Below, in pieces: positions 22,475-33,003 of a stretch of DNA of 64,000 nucleotides. Position 1 is the first letter of the stretch, and every line of letters starts with the position of its first letter. The DNA lies in NCBI GenBank assembly GCA_944989445.1, contig CALYLW010000128.1, positions 967,501 to 1,031,500 of the forward strand, read 5' to 3'. The position numbers were made by a program, and so were the translations under genes. Source of the stretch: Ampullaceana balthica. Its lineage: Eukaryota > Mollusca > Gastropoda > Lymnaeidae. The notes under the pieces are model-generated. The model did no database searches, was not told the origin of the DNA, and saw only the letters and a list, made by a program, of their open reading frames with translations.

Positions 22475-23988
22475 ATGGAATACTACGAAAAATTCACTGC
22501 CATAGCTAAAGAATTTGGATTAAGTGGTAAAGAATTGAAAGACTTTGTTGAAGGGAAAGTCAAGGAAGCCAAAGAAGAAGAAAGAGCAATGCAAAAAATT
22601 GCTAAAGAAAAAGAGAGGCTAAGAAAAGCTGAAGAAAAAGAAAATCAAAGAATTGCTTAAGAAAATGAGAAGCTAAGAAAAGCTGAAGAAATAGAAAATC
22701 AAATAATTGCTGAAGAAAAAGAGAAGCTAAGAAAAGTTGAAGAAAAAGAAAATCAAAGAATTGCTGAAGAAAAAGAGAAGCTAAGAAAAGCTGAAGAAAA
22801 AGATAATCAAAGAATTGCTGAAGAAAAAGAGAAGCAAAAGCAAAAAGAGGCTGATGAAAAAGAGAGGCAAAGACAAATCATTGAGAGAGAAGAAAGAGCT
22901 GCAAGAAGAGAACTTGAACAACTTCAAATTGACAAGTTAAAACTACAAATTGATTTAGAGAGTAGAGGCCACAATCCTGGTAATGACACAAATAGAAAGT
23001 CAGCACCGAAGGACACTATCCAAGTTAGAAAATATGATAGCCAGAAAGAAAAAATGGATGTTTTTCTGGATTATTTTGAATCCATAATGGCCATGAAAGG
23101 TTATAATGAAGAAGATTGGCCAGCACAATTGATGACTCAACTAACTAGAGAAGCATTTGAAGCTTACACCAGTATAGCCAAAGAAGACGAAAGCTATATA
23201 AAAATGGCCAAAAGGCACTTCTATGTCATTTCGGAAAGTCAGAAAATGATTATAGAAAAGAATTTCATGAAATGAGAATTAAGATGGACAAAGATCCACA
23301 GATCATAGTGCATGAAGCACAAGTTAAATTAACAAAATGGCTGGAACTTACAGCAATAGATACAAGCAATCCAAAGGCCATACTAGACATGGTGTTAATT
23401 GACAAGTTTTTAGAAAATGCAACACCAACTCTATTCACGTATTTAACTTATAGTAAAGTTCTTACTCAAGCAGAGCTAACAAATACATTACGAACATTCA
23501 AAGACTCTCATCCAAATGTGGAAATGGATAAGAGACAAGATATCTTTGCAGCAATACAAATTAAAAACCAAGAAAAAAGACAAGGAATGAGAAACCAGAG
23601 TCTGCCAAACCAAGGCAACATAAAAACTATTTGCTGGTACTGTAACAAGCCAGAACATATGGCGAAGCAGTGTTACCACAATAATGGACAACCAAATAGG
23701 GTGTCACCTAATGGCAGCCCTATAAGAAAGAAAACAGAAGAAAAATCAAGACAAGAACACTTTGAAAACAAAGGTAGACAAGCATGGAGAGAAAAATATA
23801 ATCATAATTCCAGACATAGAGATTATGATCAGGATAGACACACACGGAGAAACAGATATAATCATAATTCCATATACAGAGATTATAATCAAGGTAGAAG
23901 ATCATGGAGAGGCAAATACAATTTTGATTCCAGAATAAGAAATTTTGATCAACCACGGAGAAAGAAAGCTAAAACAAGACATGGATGA
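22475..23988 (+). pseudogene. Gag-like protein with coiled coil and CCHC knuckle (broken)
   Basis: Role in the family: binds the RNA and assembles the particle. The frame begins MEYYEKFTAIAKEFGLSGKE. A long Lys/Glu coiled coil follows, built from ~18-residue repeats (EKEKLRKAEEKENQRIAE), then REELEQLQ-like heptads. After that comes a SCAN/Ty3-capsid-like region (FLDYFESIMAMKGYNEEDWP, then DYRKEFHEMRIK, then VKLTKWLELT) and a knuckle CWYCNKPEHMAKQC (C-x2-C-x4-H-x4-C), with an Arg-rich tail that repeats HNSRHRDYDQ. Breaks: a TAA at 22658-22660 where the parallel repeat has GAA, and one frameshift between about 23235 and 23272. The ATG at 22475 is the first in frame after the leader. It is adapted to neither host nor virus and is probably non-functional in this copy. 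Confidence 0.85.
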
Positions 23989-24352
23989 TAAAATAAAGTT
24001 GAATCGAGCAGAAACAAGTACTTGTGACACTTTAGCCACTATTACAAATCAAGTATATGGTAAAAGGGATGAAGGCCATAGTAGCAGAGATAGAGATGCT
24101 ACTAGTGAGCCTGAAACCATTCGTGTGGAATCATCTGAAGTAGGAAGAACAATTGGTTGTGTATTAAGCAGAATGAAAGACATAGATAAAAACAATGATT
24201 TTCAGATAAAGCTTTCTACTGACAGTGACTTATCTGGTCGAAATTCTATTGAATTATCTGGAAGCAAAAATGACATCTCAAAAGCTAAGCAACTTATTCA
24301 AGATGTTGGAATTGATATTGTGAATGGACATAATCGTGGTCGTGGTTGGTGA
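23945..24352 (+). CDS. KH-like RNA-binding domain carried by the LTR element
   Basis: 135-codon frame, +1 relative to the end of gag and overlapping it by about 44 bases. Residues ~58-122 read like a type-I KH fold: ETIRVESSEVGRTIG, then SRMKDIDKNNDFQIKL, then NSIELSGSKNDISKAKQLI. This matches the family pattern of a strand, VGrIIG, GxxG loop, helix, strand, strand and A-x-x-L/I helix. A Ser/Arg/Gly-rich linker (GHSSRDRDATSEPE) precedes it and GHNRGRGW follows. That setting resembles the KH modules of DDX43-type helicases (inference from memory of the family). Odd: the GxxG loop reads GCVL (residues 71-74), so the second Gly is lost and nucleic-acid binding may be impaired. It stands where protease/RT would be in a complete element. 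Host capture is the simplest reading, and a chance resemblance cannot be excluded without a profile search. Confidence 0.6.
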   Translation: MINHGERKLKQDMDDKIKLNRAETSTCDTLATITNQVYGKRDEGHSSRDRDATSEPETIRVESSEVGRTIGCVLSRMKDIDKNNDFQIKLSTDSDLSGRNSIELSGSKNDISKAKQLIQDVGIDIVNGHNRGRGW

Positions 24353-24444
24353 ATTATTGAACATTTAACAGTCTGAAGAAACATTCAAAGCCCAACGATT
24401 TGAATTCATACTCGTCAACTGAAGAATGACTATCTTTGAAGTAG

Positions 24445-24564
24445 GCTATGCTATTAGCCGACTACAAATTTGACATTAAATCTGTAAAGGGAAAAGACAA
24501 TGTGGTTTCAGACATATTAAGTAGAATGACAATAAATAAAGACATTCTGTTAATTCCTAAGTGA
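24445..24564 (+). pseudogene. RNase H C-terminal remnant of Ty3/gypsy pol
   Basis: Forty codons ending in TGA: AMLLADYKFDIKSVKGKDNV then VSDILSRM and a short tail. This is the conserved end of the gypsy RNase H domain (family pattern DY.F.I.Y.KGK.N.VADALSR). Everything between gag and this piece is missing or replaced, which shows the element was once a full gypsy-type retrotransposon. Confidence 0.85.
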
Positions 24565-24952
24565 TACAACCAGATACCGTATTAACATTAGTCTGTGAAT
24601 TCCTAAATGATACAACCAGAGACTGTAATAATATTAATATTTTTATTCGCTGAACAATAGACAAGGAACAGTGTTTGAATTCCACTGGATTGTTATTTAA
24701 TTTTAATAATATTGATTGTTAAAAGTATTTTAATTACACAAAATTACAGATGTGTTTAAAATTTCAGTTTCATTTTTTCAGTGCAGGTAGACTGTTGAAG
24801 CCCTACAGATTTTTTCTCTTGATTTTTATGTCTAGATGTTGTGTGTAAGGCAATGAATGTCCAGTGACGATAAATATTTGAAATTTGAATATATATATAT
24901 AGATTGATTTGATTTTATTAAGACCAAAAATGTATTTCATAAACATTTTTTT

Positions 24953-24967
24953 AAGGATGGGGATGAA
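24953..24967 (+). other. Polypurine tract
   Basis: AAGGATGGGGATGAA sits directly before the 3' LTR, the expected plus-strand primer site. Two T residues interrupt it. Confidence 0.75.
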
Positions 24968-25274
24968 TGTCACGGGTGAATCACGAGTGTTTTGCGTGAT
25001 TGGATGACGGAGAGGTCACGTGAGTAAAATTGCGGGAAGAAAGAGTCGTTCCCATTTGCTAATGAGGTGGAGAAGTCAGTGTTAAAGTTGGATGGTGTCA
25101 TGGCAGGATGTATGCAAGTGTGTTCCACGTTGTATAACCCCAAATTATATTTCTTGTACAAAGTATAAATATTAAAGTTGTTTTATTGAAACCAATTCTT
25201 CAGAGGATTATTGTGTAAAAGGTTTTATATTGAGAGCATGCCTACAAGTTACATTAATAAACAAACCATTTACA
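24968..25274 (+). repeat. 3' LTR
   Basis: 307 bp, same ends as the 5' LTR. Differences cluster at GCGCGAT/TTGCGGG and ATCG/CATG. The terminal ATTTACA is followed by the duplicated GAACT. Confidence 0.93.
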
Positions 25275-26880
25275 GAACTGTCCCCAATCCTTGTAGTTCT
25301 CTTTCAAGCCTCTCTAAACCAGGGTAAAGTTCCCCAGGATTGGAAATTAGCTAACGTAACTCCACTCTTTAAGAAAGGGGATAAATCAGACCCTGGTAAT
25401 TACAGGCCTGTATCACTCACTAGTATCACCTGTAAATTACTAGAACACATAATATATAGTAGAATAGTTAAACACCTTGACAAATGTAATGCCCTATGCC
25501 CACATCAACAGGGCTTTAGAAAAAACTGATCATGTGAAACACAATTAATAGGTTTAATAGATGAACTATCAAAAGGCTTAGACAAAAATGATCAAATAGA
25601 TACAATATTACTAGACTTCTCAAAGCATTTGACAAAGTTCACCACCTTAGTTTACTTAAAAAACTTATCTACTTTGGAATCTCAGGTTCCTTACATCAGT
25701 GGATCTAAGACTTCCTTTTGGGCAGGGAGCAAACTAATAATTAATGGATCTAAATCTGCACCAATAAAGGTCATTTCAGGAGTTCCACAAGGAACTGTGG
25801 TAGGTCCCTTACTCTTTTTAATATATATAAATGATTTACCCAACAACATCTCAACAGGAACAAAAGTTAGGTTATTTGCTGATGATTGTATAATCTATAG
25901 AACAATTAAATCAGAACAAGATAGCAAAATTTTTCAAAAAGACCTAGATGAATTGATACAATGGGAAACTAACTCGAGTATGAGTTTCCACCCAGAAAAG
26001 TGTCAACTGTTAAGAGTAACAAAGAAAAAGAAATAAATAAATTCAAAATATTTCATTCATGGAAAATAACTGACCCAAACTAAAGATGCAAAATACTTAG
26101 AAGTCATAATAAATGAGAAACTATCATGGAATCCCCATGTCAATGAAGTTATTAAAAAATCAAACAAAACCTTAGGCTTTATAAAAAGAAACCTTTACAA
26201 ATGTAATAAAGATATAAAACTAAAATGCTACCTCACTTTGGTGAGACCTGTACTAGAATATGCATCTTCTGTATGGGACCCATTCACCAAAGAAAACATT
26301 GATAAACTAGAACAAATCCAAAAAAGAGCTGCCAGACTCATTACTGGAGAATATTCAAAACTGACTAGAATAACACCATTAGTTAAATCATTAAACCTTG
26401 AAACAATAGAGGATAGAAGAACCAAGAGTAAAGTAGTAATCATACATAAAGCAATTAACTCTAATTTAGAAATACAACACAAAGATAACTTAATACAACC
26501 CTCAGATAGACATAAGGATAAAAACACCTTTCTTGTTCCGTATGCAAGAACAAACTCATACAAATTTTCGTTCTTCCCGTCCGGAATTCGGGCGTGTAAT
26601 ACAACACAAAGATAACTTAATACAACCCTCAGATAGACATAAGGATAAAAACACCTTTCTTGTTCAGTATGCAAGAACAAACTCATACAAATTTTCGTTC
26701 TTCCCGTCTGGAATTCGGGCGTGTAATGGGTTGCCTGAAGAAACCAGGAAAGCCAACACTTTATCAACATTTAAAACTCTAATAAGAATGCAGGACTAAA
26801 CACAAACCATAGATAAGCGTAGGACGCAATAATCTTCTGTATAGAAGCAGCGTCTGAAACAGATAAGATAAGAGATGTGA
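25275..26880 (+). pseudogene. LINE reverse transcriptase, 3' part, and 3' end
   Basis: Continues the RT gene interrupted at 21398. It has VPQDWKLANVTPLFKKGDKS and NYRPVSLTSITCKLLEHII, then a TGA at 25527 where the family has a sense codon. After that come LLDFSK and a one-base loss before AFDK (near 25625), SGVPQGTVVGPLLFLIYIND, and the catalytic FADD (25874-25885). Further on are FHPEKCQLLR and the thumb/C-terminal RPVLEYASSVWDPFTKENID and IQKRAARLITGEYS. Known role: copies LINE RNA into DNA at the target. Stops and frame breaks make it inactive. The 3' end has GGACGCAATAATCTTCTGTA and an AGATAAGATAAGAG tail. A tandem duplication of 127 bp lies near the end. Class: Jockey/CR1-like, assigned from motifs only. 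Confidence 0.88.
26471..26724 (+). repeat. 127-bp tandem duplication in the LINE 3' end
   Basis: AATACAACACAAAGATAACT starts at 26471 and again at 26598. The two 127-bp copies differ at only a few bases (CCGTATG/CAGTATG, GTCCGG/GTCTGG). The other LINE 3' ends in the window lack it, so it is private to this copy. Confidence 0.9.
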
Positions 26881-26891
26881 CTTGGGTATTT

Positions 26892-26943
26892 AGACATTTG
26901 AACCTTTTTATGTAGACATTTGAACCTTTTTATGTAGACATTA
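26892..26943 (+). repeat. 24-bp repeat, two copies
   Basis: TAGACATTTGAACCTTTTTA plus TG, repeated, followed by TAGACATT. Confidence 0.85.
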
Positions 26944-27054
26944 ATGAAAGAGTTTTAATTGTTAGAAGATTGACTTTAATAGTTTAGACATGTTACATTA
27001 GCTAGAAAAGTGTCACTTTAGTTTGAGACTTAAGTAGGAAACATGAACCACGTT

Positions 27055-27265
27055 GCAGATATGACTTCTATTAGACATATGACTTTTGTTACATATCTGA
27101 CTTACTTTAGAGATGTAATCTAAGTTACAGAAATGCCTTAAGAGAGAGATGTAACTTTCGTTAGAGATGTGACTTTAGTTAGAGATATTACTTTGGCTAT
27201 AGATGTAACCTTAGTTAGAGATGCCACTTTAGCTATAGATTTGACTTTATTTATAAATGTGACTT
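27055..27265 (+). repeat. Degenerate 18-bp repeat
   Basis: Loose copies of GTTAGAGATGTGACTTTA, clearest at 27150-27260. Older than the other arrays, judged by its divergence. Confidence 0.75.
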
Positions 27266-27684
27266 TAAAACATGTAAAATTATCTACGCATATGTTTCAA
27301 AGTAGACATGATGTATTTGTCTATAGAGCGCCTTTTCAACAATATTGTAGCTGTTCTAAAGTTAAGCTTTTCCCCTGCCAATATCAACAACGAAACGAAC
27401 TTTCTCCCATGTTATTGTTTCCTGACTTGTGTTGTAGATTTAACCAGTGTCATCTTATCTGTTGAGTGCGTGACCACCATTGTATATTTACCCGCTGATA
27501 ACAAGACCTCACGCAGAAACCGACAAAAGAGTCTATCGAGTCCATTCACGCCGACTTCAGTCAATGTATTTCTTCCCATCGATCGCTTCCTTTCATTTCC
27601 TGCCGGCGACAGTTCGAATCTAATCCAGTTATTTTACATCAAACCGGGAAGAGAGAATAAGATTTGACGTTTGCCTTCACGTAG
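27266..27684. other. Unannotated spacer
   Basis: Chance frames of about 100 codons with no recognised motif. Confidence 0.4.
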
Positions 27685-27815
27685 ATGAGGTCCCTACACT
27701 AGGCAGGGGCCCTACACTGGGCAGGGGCCCTACACTAGGCAGGGGCCCTACACTAGGCAGGGGCCCTACACTATGCAGGGTCCCTACACTAGGCAGGGTC
27801 CTTACACTAGTTAGT
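27685..27815 (+). repeat. 18-bp minisatellite
   Basis: About seven copies of CCCTACACTAGGCAGGGG, with GGGC/GGTC and TAGG/TGGG variants. Confidence 0.93.
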
Positions 27816-27912
27816 TCTTGGGGCGCTAGTGTGTGTTTGGCCCAAACCATCATCACGCAGATAATTAAAATATTTGGCTATTTTCTGCTGACAGTAAAAT
27901 GTACTTGATCAA

Positions 27913-28012
27913 TAGACAGTTGACATTATAGACAGTTGACATTATAGACATTTGACATTACAGACAGCTGACATTATAGACAGTTGACATTATAGACAGT
28001 TGACATAGAAAG
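27913..28012 (+). repeat. 16-bp minisatellite (GACAGTTGACATTATA)n
   Basis: About six copies, with TTTG and GCTG variants. Confidence 0.93.
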
Positions 28013-28233
28013 GAAATAATTGTTCACTATTTAGCAGATTTAGATATTTGTTGTATCCAACATTTTATGAGCAGCTCACCTAAAGATTTTTGCTTCAGAT
28101 ATCAAGTGACCGCACATAAATAATAGTGTATCTAACATTTAGTGTGTGTATTGTGTATTTGTATTCTCTGATAAGATGACTTATTATTCCTATTGAGTGT
28201 TCAACCTGAACTCAGGGTTTTTATATTACAAGA

Positions 28234-28430
28234 AAGTGATGGCGAACCTTTTTGGGGTCGCGTGCCCAAAATTTCAACCGAAACCCACTTATGTATATCA
28301 AAGTGCCACACTCCAATAAACCCACTTATGTATATCAAAGTGCCACACTCCAATAACCCACTTATGTATATCAAAGTGCCACACTCCAATAAATCCACTT
28401 ATGTATAGCAAAGTGCCAACACTCCAATGA
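28234..28430 (+). mobile_element. hAT end fragment with internal tandem expansion
   Basis: GTGATGGCGAACCTTTTTGG followed by GTCGCGTGCCCAAAATTTCA resembles the start of a hAT family with GATGGCGAACCT ends. The next part, CCACTTATGTATATCAAAGT then GCCACACTCCAATAA, is repeated four times with a period near 38-40 bp. No right end was found. A transposon end seems to have seeded a minisatellite. Confidence 0.6.
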
Positions 28431-29259
28431 AACCAGAAACCATCACTGTCATAAGGAATAATGTTTGTAGAATATTTTAGGTTAAATAGTATATAACATT
28501 GCCACACTTCTTGTAAACATTTTTAAAAAGGACGCAATCAAAGTGATAATTATTATTTCTGGGAAAATCTTTGAGCTACAGTAGCAGCAAACATTGAGAC
28601 TCCATTTAACGACATAAGTGTACGCTTTAGATCACGGAACAAATCTTTTTTAAAGTAAGCCAATCCTTTCAGGTTATGGTTTTTTTCTTGCATAGTCCTT
28701 TTAGGGTAATTTATGGTCAGTAGCTCTAACTGAAATAGAAACGATTGATCACCTTTACGTTATGTTTAGTTCAATTAGTTTTATATCGTAATATCAGGAA
28801 ATATTTCACTTTTGTGCAAATTCTCTTGACATCATTTTACACCACATACCATTTTTCTCTTTAAATAGCCTTTCAATAGTGTTTGAGACATTGACCGTGT
28901 CTCTACATTCATGATTTTTTATCAATTTTTTCAAATAAGTTCCCTTGTAAATTTATAAATTCCGATTTAAAATCTAGTCATGCAATGTAAACAAAATCTT
29001 CAGACGCTATTAGCCCATGAACTCTGACACACTAGATAGGCTTGTTTGTCCGCTTTCTCTCACCCCCACTCCCCCCCCCCACCCCAAATAGCCGATCTTA
29101 CCCACCCCTCCCCCACACGTCCCTGATTCTCGCCTTGAAATCCTGGATAATCTCATGACATGAAGAAGATTTATTTACATCGTTACCATGACAACCAAGC
29201 TGTTCCAAGCAACAGAGTGACAAATGATAAGGTCAGAGAAATTGGGAAATAACATTTTC
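28431..29259. other. Unannotated spacer
   Basis: Nothing recognised apart from a C-rich run near 29065-29110. Confidence 0.4.
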
Positions 29260-31680
29260 ATCAAAATCACATGGCTTTGAACATTGTGTCATCAACATCA
29301 CACGGCTCTGAAGATTGTGTCATCAACATCACATGGCTCTGAACATTGTGTCAACAACATCGCACGGCTCTGAACATTGTGTCAACAACATCGCACGTCT
29401 CTGAAGATTGTGTCAACAACATCGCACGTCTCTGAAGATTGTGTCAACAACATCGCACGTCTCTGAAGATTGTGTCATCAACATCGCACGTCTCTGAAGA
29501 TTGTGTCAACAACATCGCACGGCTCTGAAGATTGTGTCATCAACATCGCACGGCTCTGAACATTGTGTCATAACCATCACACGGCTCTGAACATTGTGTC
29601 AACAACATCGCACGGCTCTGAACATTGTGTCATAACCATCACACGGCTCTGAACATTGTGTCAACAACATCGCACGTCTCTGAAGATTGTGTCATCAACA
29701 TCGCACGTCTCTGAACATTGTGTCATCAACATCGCACGTCTCTGAACATTGTGTCATCAACATCGCACGTCTCTGAAGATTGTGTCATCAACATCGCACG
29801 TCTCTGAAGATTGTGTCATCAACATCGCACGTCTCTGAACATTGTGTCATCAACATCGCACGTCTCTGAACATTGTGTCATCAACATCGCACGTCTCTGA
29901 AGATTGTGTCATCAACATCGCACGTCTCTGAAGATTGTGTCATCAACATCGCACGTCTCTGAACATTGTGTCATCAACATCGCACGTCTCTGAACATTGT
30001 GTCATCAACATCGCACGTCTCTGAAGATTGTGTCATCAACATCGCACGTCTCTGAACATTGTGTCATCAACATCGCACGTCTCTGAACATTGTGTCATCA
30101 ACATCGCACGTCTCTGAAGATTGTGTCATCAACATCGCACGGCTCTGAACATTGTGTCATCAACATCGCACGTCTCTGAAGATTGTGTCAACAACATCGC
30201 ACGTCTCTGAAGATTGTGTCATCAACATCGCACGGCTCTGAAGATTGTGTCATCAACATCGCACGGCTCTGAACATTGTGTCATAACCATCACACGGCTC
30301 TGAACATTGTGTCAACAACATCGCACGGCTCTGAACATTGTGTCAACAACATCGCACGTCTCTGAAGATTGTGTCAACAACATCGCACGTCTCTGAAGAT
30401 TGTGTCATCAACATCGCACGGCTCTGAACATTGTGTCATCAACATCGCACGGCTCTGAACATTGTGTCATCAACATCGCACGTCTCTGAAGATTGTGTCA
30501 TCAACATCGCACGGCTCTGAAGATTGTGTCATCAACATCGCACGGCTCTGAACATTGTGTCATAACCATCACACGGCTCTGAACATTGTGTCAACAACAT
30601 CGCACGGCTCTGAACATTGTGTCATAACCATCACACGGCTCTGAACATTGTGTCAACAACATCGCACGTCTCTGAACATTGTGTCAACAACATCGCACGT
30701 CTCTGAAGATTGTGTCATCAACATCGCACGGCTCTGAACATTGTGTCATAACCATCACACGGCTCTGAACATTGTGTCAACAACATCGCACGGCTCTGAA
30801 CATTGTGTCATAACCATCACACGGCTCTGAACATTGTGTCAACAACATCGCACGTCTCTGAACATTGTGTCAACAACACCGCACGGCTCTGAACATTGTG
30901 TCAACAACATCGCACGTCTCTGAAGATTGTGTCATCAACATCGCACGGCTCTGAACATTGTGTCATAACCATCACACGGCTCTGAACATTGTGTCAACAA
31001 CATCGCACGGCTCTGAACATTGTGTCATAACCATCACACGGCTCTGAACATTGTGTCAACAACATCGCACGTCTCTGAACATTGTGTCAACAACATCGCA
31101 CGTCTCTGAACATTGTGTCAACAACATCGCACGTCTCTGAACATTGTGTCAACAACATCGCACGTCTCTGAAGATTGTGTCAACAACATCGCACGTCTCT
31201 GAAGATTGTGTCAACAACACCGCACGTCTCTGAAGATTGTGTCAACAACATCGCACGTCTCTGAAGATTGTGTCAACAACATCGCACGTCTCTGAAGATT
31301 GTGTCAACAACATCGCACGTCTCTGAAGATTGTGTCAACAACATCGCACGTCTCTGAAGATTGTGTCAACAACACCGCACGGCTCTGAACATTGTGTCAA
31401 CAACATCGCACGTCTCTGAAGATTGTGTCAACAACATCGCACGTCTCTGAAGATTGTGTCAACAACATCGCACGTCTCTGAAGATTGTGTCAACAACATC
31501 GCACGTCTCTGAACATTGTGTCAACAACATCGCACGTCTCTGAACATTGTGTCAACAACATCGCACGTCTCTGAAGATTGTGTCAACAACACCGCACGGC
31601 TCTGAACATTGTGTCAACAACATCGCACGGCTCTGAACATTGTGTCATAACCATCACACGGCTCTGAATAGTCTGTCATA
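29260..31680 (+). repeat. 31-bp satellite, about 78 units
   Basis: Unit CACGTCTCTGAAGATTGTGT then CATCAACATCG (31 bp). Two-state positions: GTCTC/GGCTC, AAGATT/AACATT, CATCAACATCG/CAACAACATCG/CATAACCATCA. GGCTC tends to go with AACATT and with CATAACCATCA. Runs of one type alternate in blocks, and the right end is dominated by CAACAACATCG. This suggests repeated block duplication. Confidence 0.97.
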
Positions 31681-31970
31681 AACATCACCTTATTCACCAT
31701 ACTCTGGCATTACGACAACAACAATTTTTATGATATTCAACTATTAATCCTTTCTAGTTTGTTGGCCTGTGAACTCCAAACAGATACAATTTTCACCAGC
31801 ATTTTGAACACACACTCGTTAACATTCTAGTGGTGAAATTTGAAGCCAGGGGAGACCAGCAATGTTGCACACTACAGTTTTGATACCTAGGCCATCCACT
31901 TCCGAGTGACTAACTCTTGTACTCATGTAAGCCAATAATGACGTAGACATTTGATCATTTGTATAGAGCC

Positions 31971-32512
31971 ATGGACCTAGTTAGCCATGGACCTAGTTAG
32001 CCATGGGCCTAGTTAGCCATGGACCTAGTTAGCCATGGACCTAGTTAGCCATGGACCTAGTTAGCCATGGACCTAGTTAGCCATGGACCTAGTTAGCCAT
32101 GGACCTAGTTAGCCATGGACCTAGTTAGCCATGGACCTAGTTAGCCATGGACCTAGTTAGCCATGGACCTAGTTAGCCATGGACCTAGTTAGCCATGGAC
32201 CTAGTTAGCCATGGACCTAGTTAGCCATGGGCCTAGTTAGCCATGGACCTAGTTAGCCATGGACCTAGTTAGCCATGGACCTAGTTAGCCATGGACCTAG
32301 TTAGCCATGGACCTAGTTAGCCATGGACCTAGTTAGCCATGGACCTAGTTAGCCATGGACCTAGTTAGCCATGGACCTAGTTAGCCATGGACCTAGTTAG
32401 CCATGGACCTAGTTAGCCATGGACCTAGTTAGCCATGGACCTAATTAGCCATGGACCTAGTTAGCCATGGACCTAGTTAGCCATGGACCTAGTTAGCCAT
32501 GGGCCTAGTTAC
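31971..32512 (+). repeat. 16-bp minisatellite (ATGGACCTAGTTAGCC)n
   Basis: About 34 almost identical copies. Rare GGGCC and TAATT variants. Each unit junction forms CCATGG and each unit has CCTAG. Confidence 0.97.
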
Positions 32513-32639
32513 AAAATGTACGTTTTAAAGTGTAGCAATCAATGTGAATTTAATTGATAACTAAGACCCCCTCCCCCCCTCCCTCACACTCCCAACAAAA
32601 GTACATTTTAGTCATCTCAATGAAACCTTGGAGTTGAGA

Positions 32640-33003
32640 ATTTAATACTACATTTCCCAGAATGCCATTCATATCTCAGGTTGTTAGCTCAACCCAGTTA
32701 GAATGTAATACTACCTTCCCAGAATGCCATTCATATCTCAGGTTGTTAGCTCAACCCACTTAGAATGTAATACTACCTTCCCAGAATGCCATTCATATCT
32801 CAGGTTGTTAGCTCAACCCAGTTAGAATGTAATAATACCTTCCCAGAATGCCATTCATATCTCAGATTGTTAGCTCAACCCACTTAGAATGTAATAATAC
32901 CTTCCCAGAATGCCATTCATATCTCAGGTTGTTAGCTCAACCCAGTTAGAATGTAATAATACCTTCCCAGAATGCCATTCATATCTCAGGTTGTTAGCTC
33001 AAA
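32640..33003 (+). repeat. 62-bp repeat, about six copies
   Basis: AATGTAATACTACCTTCCCA then GAATGCCATTCATATCTCAG then GTTGTTAGCTCAACCCAGTT and AG. Variants are AATAATACC and CACTT/CAGTT. Confidence 0.94.

Larger units (their letters stand above)
21399..25274 (+). mobile_element. 3.9-kb Ty3/gypsy-type LTR retrotransposon, gag-only, with KH-like insert
   Basis: Two direct LTRs of 307 bp each (21399-21705 and 24968-25274) begin TGTCACGGG and end ACA. A primer-binding site and a polypurine tract sit in the expected places, and the target duplication is GAACT. By eye the LTRs differ at about 19 positions (~6%), so the insertion is not recent. The coding region holds a gag-like frame (22475-23988), a KH-like frame (23945-24352) and about 40 codons from the end of an RNase H domain (24445-24564). 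Protease, most of reverse transcriptase and integrase are absent. The copy is thus a deletion derivative that would need proteins supplied in trans. It sits inside the RT gene of a LINE. Confidence 0.93.

Noticed and set aside
21399..25274. Endogenous retrovirus
   Set aside because: No env and no intact pol. The structure fits a defective Ty3/gypsy-type retrotransposon.
27308..27667. 119-codon frame as a host gene
   Set aside because: No motif, no splice context, and an overlapping frame of similar length. Composition is like the flanking non-coding DNA.
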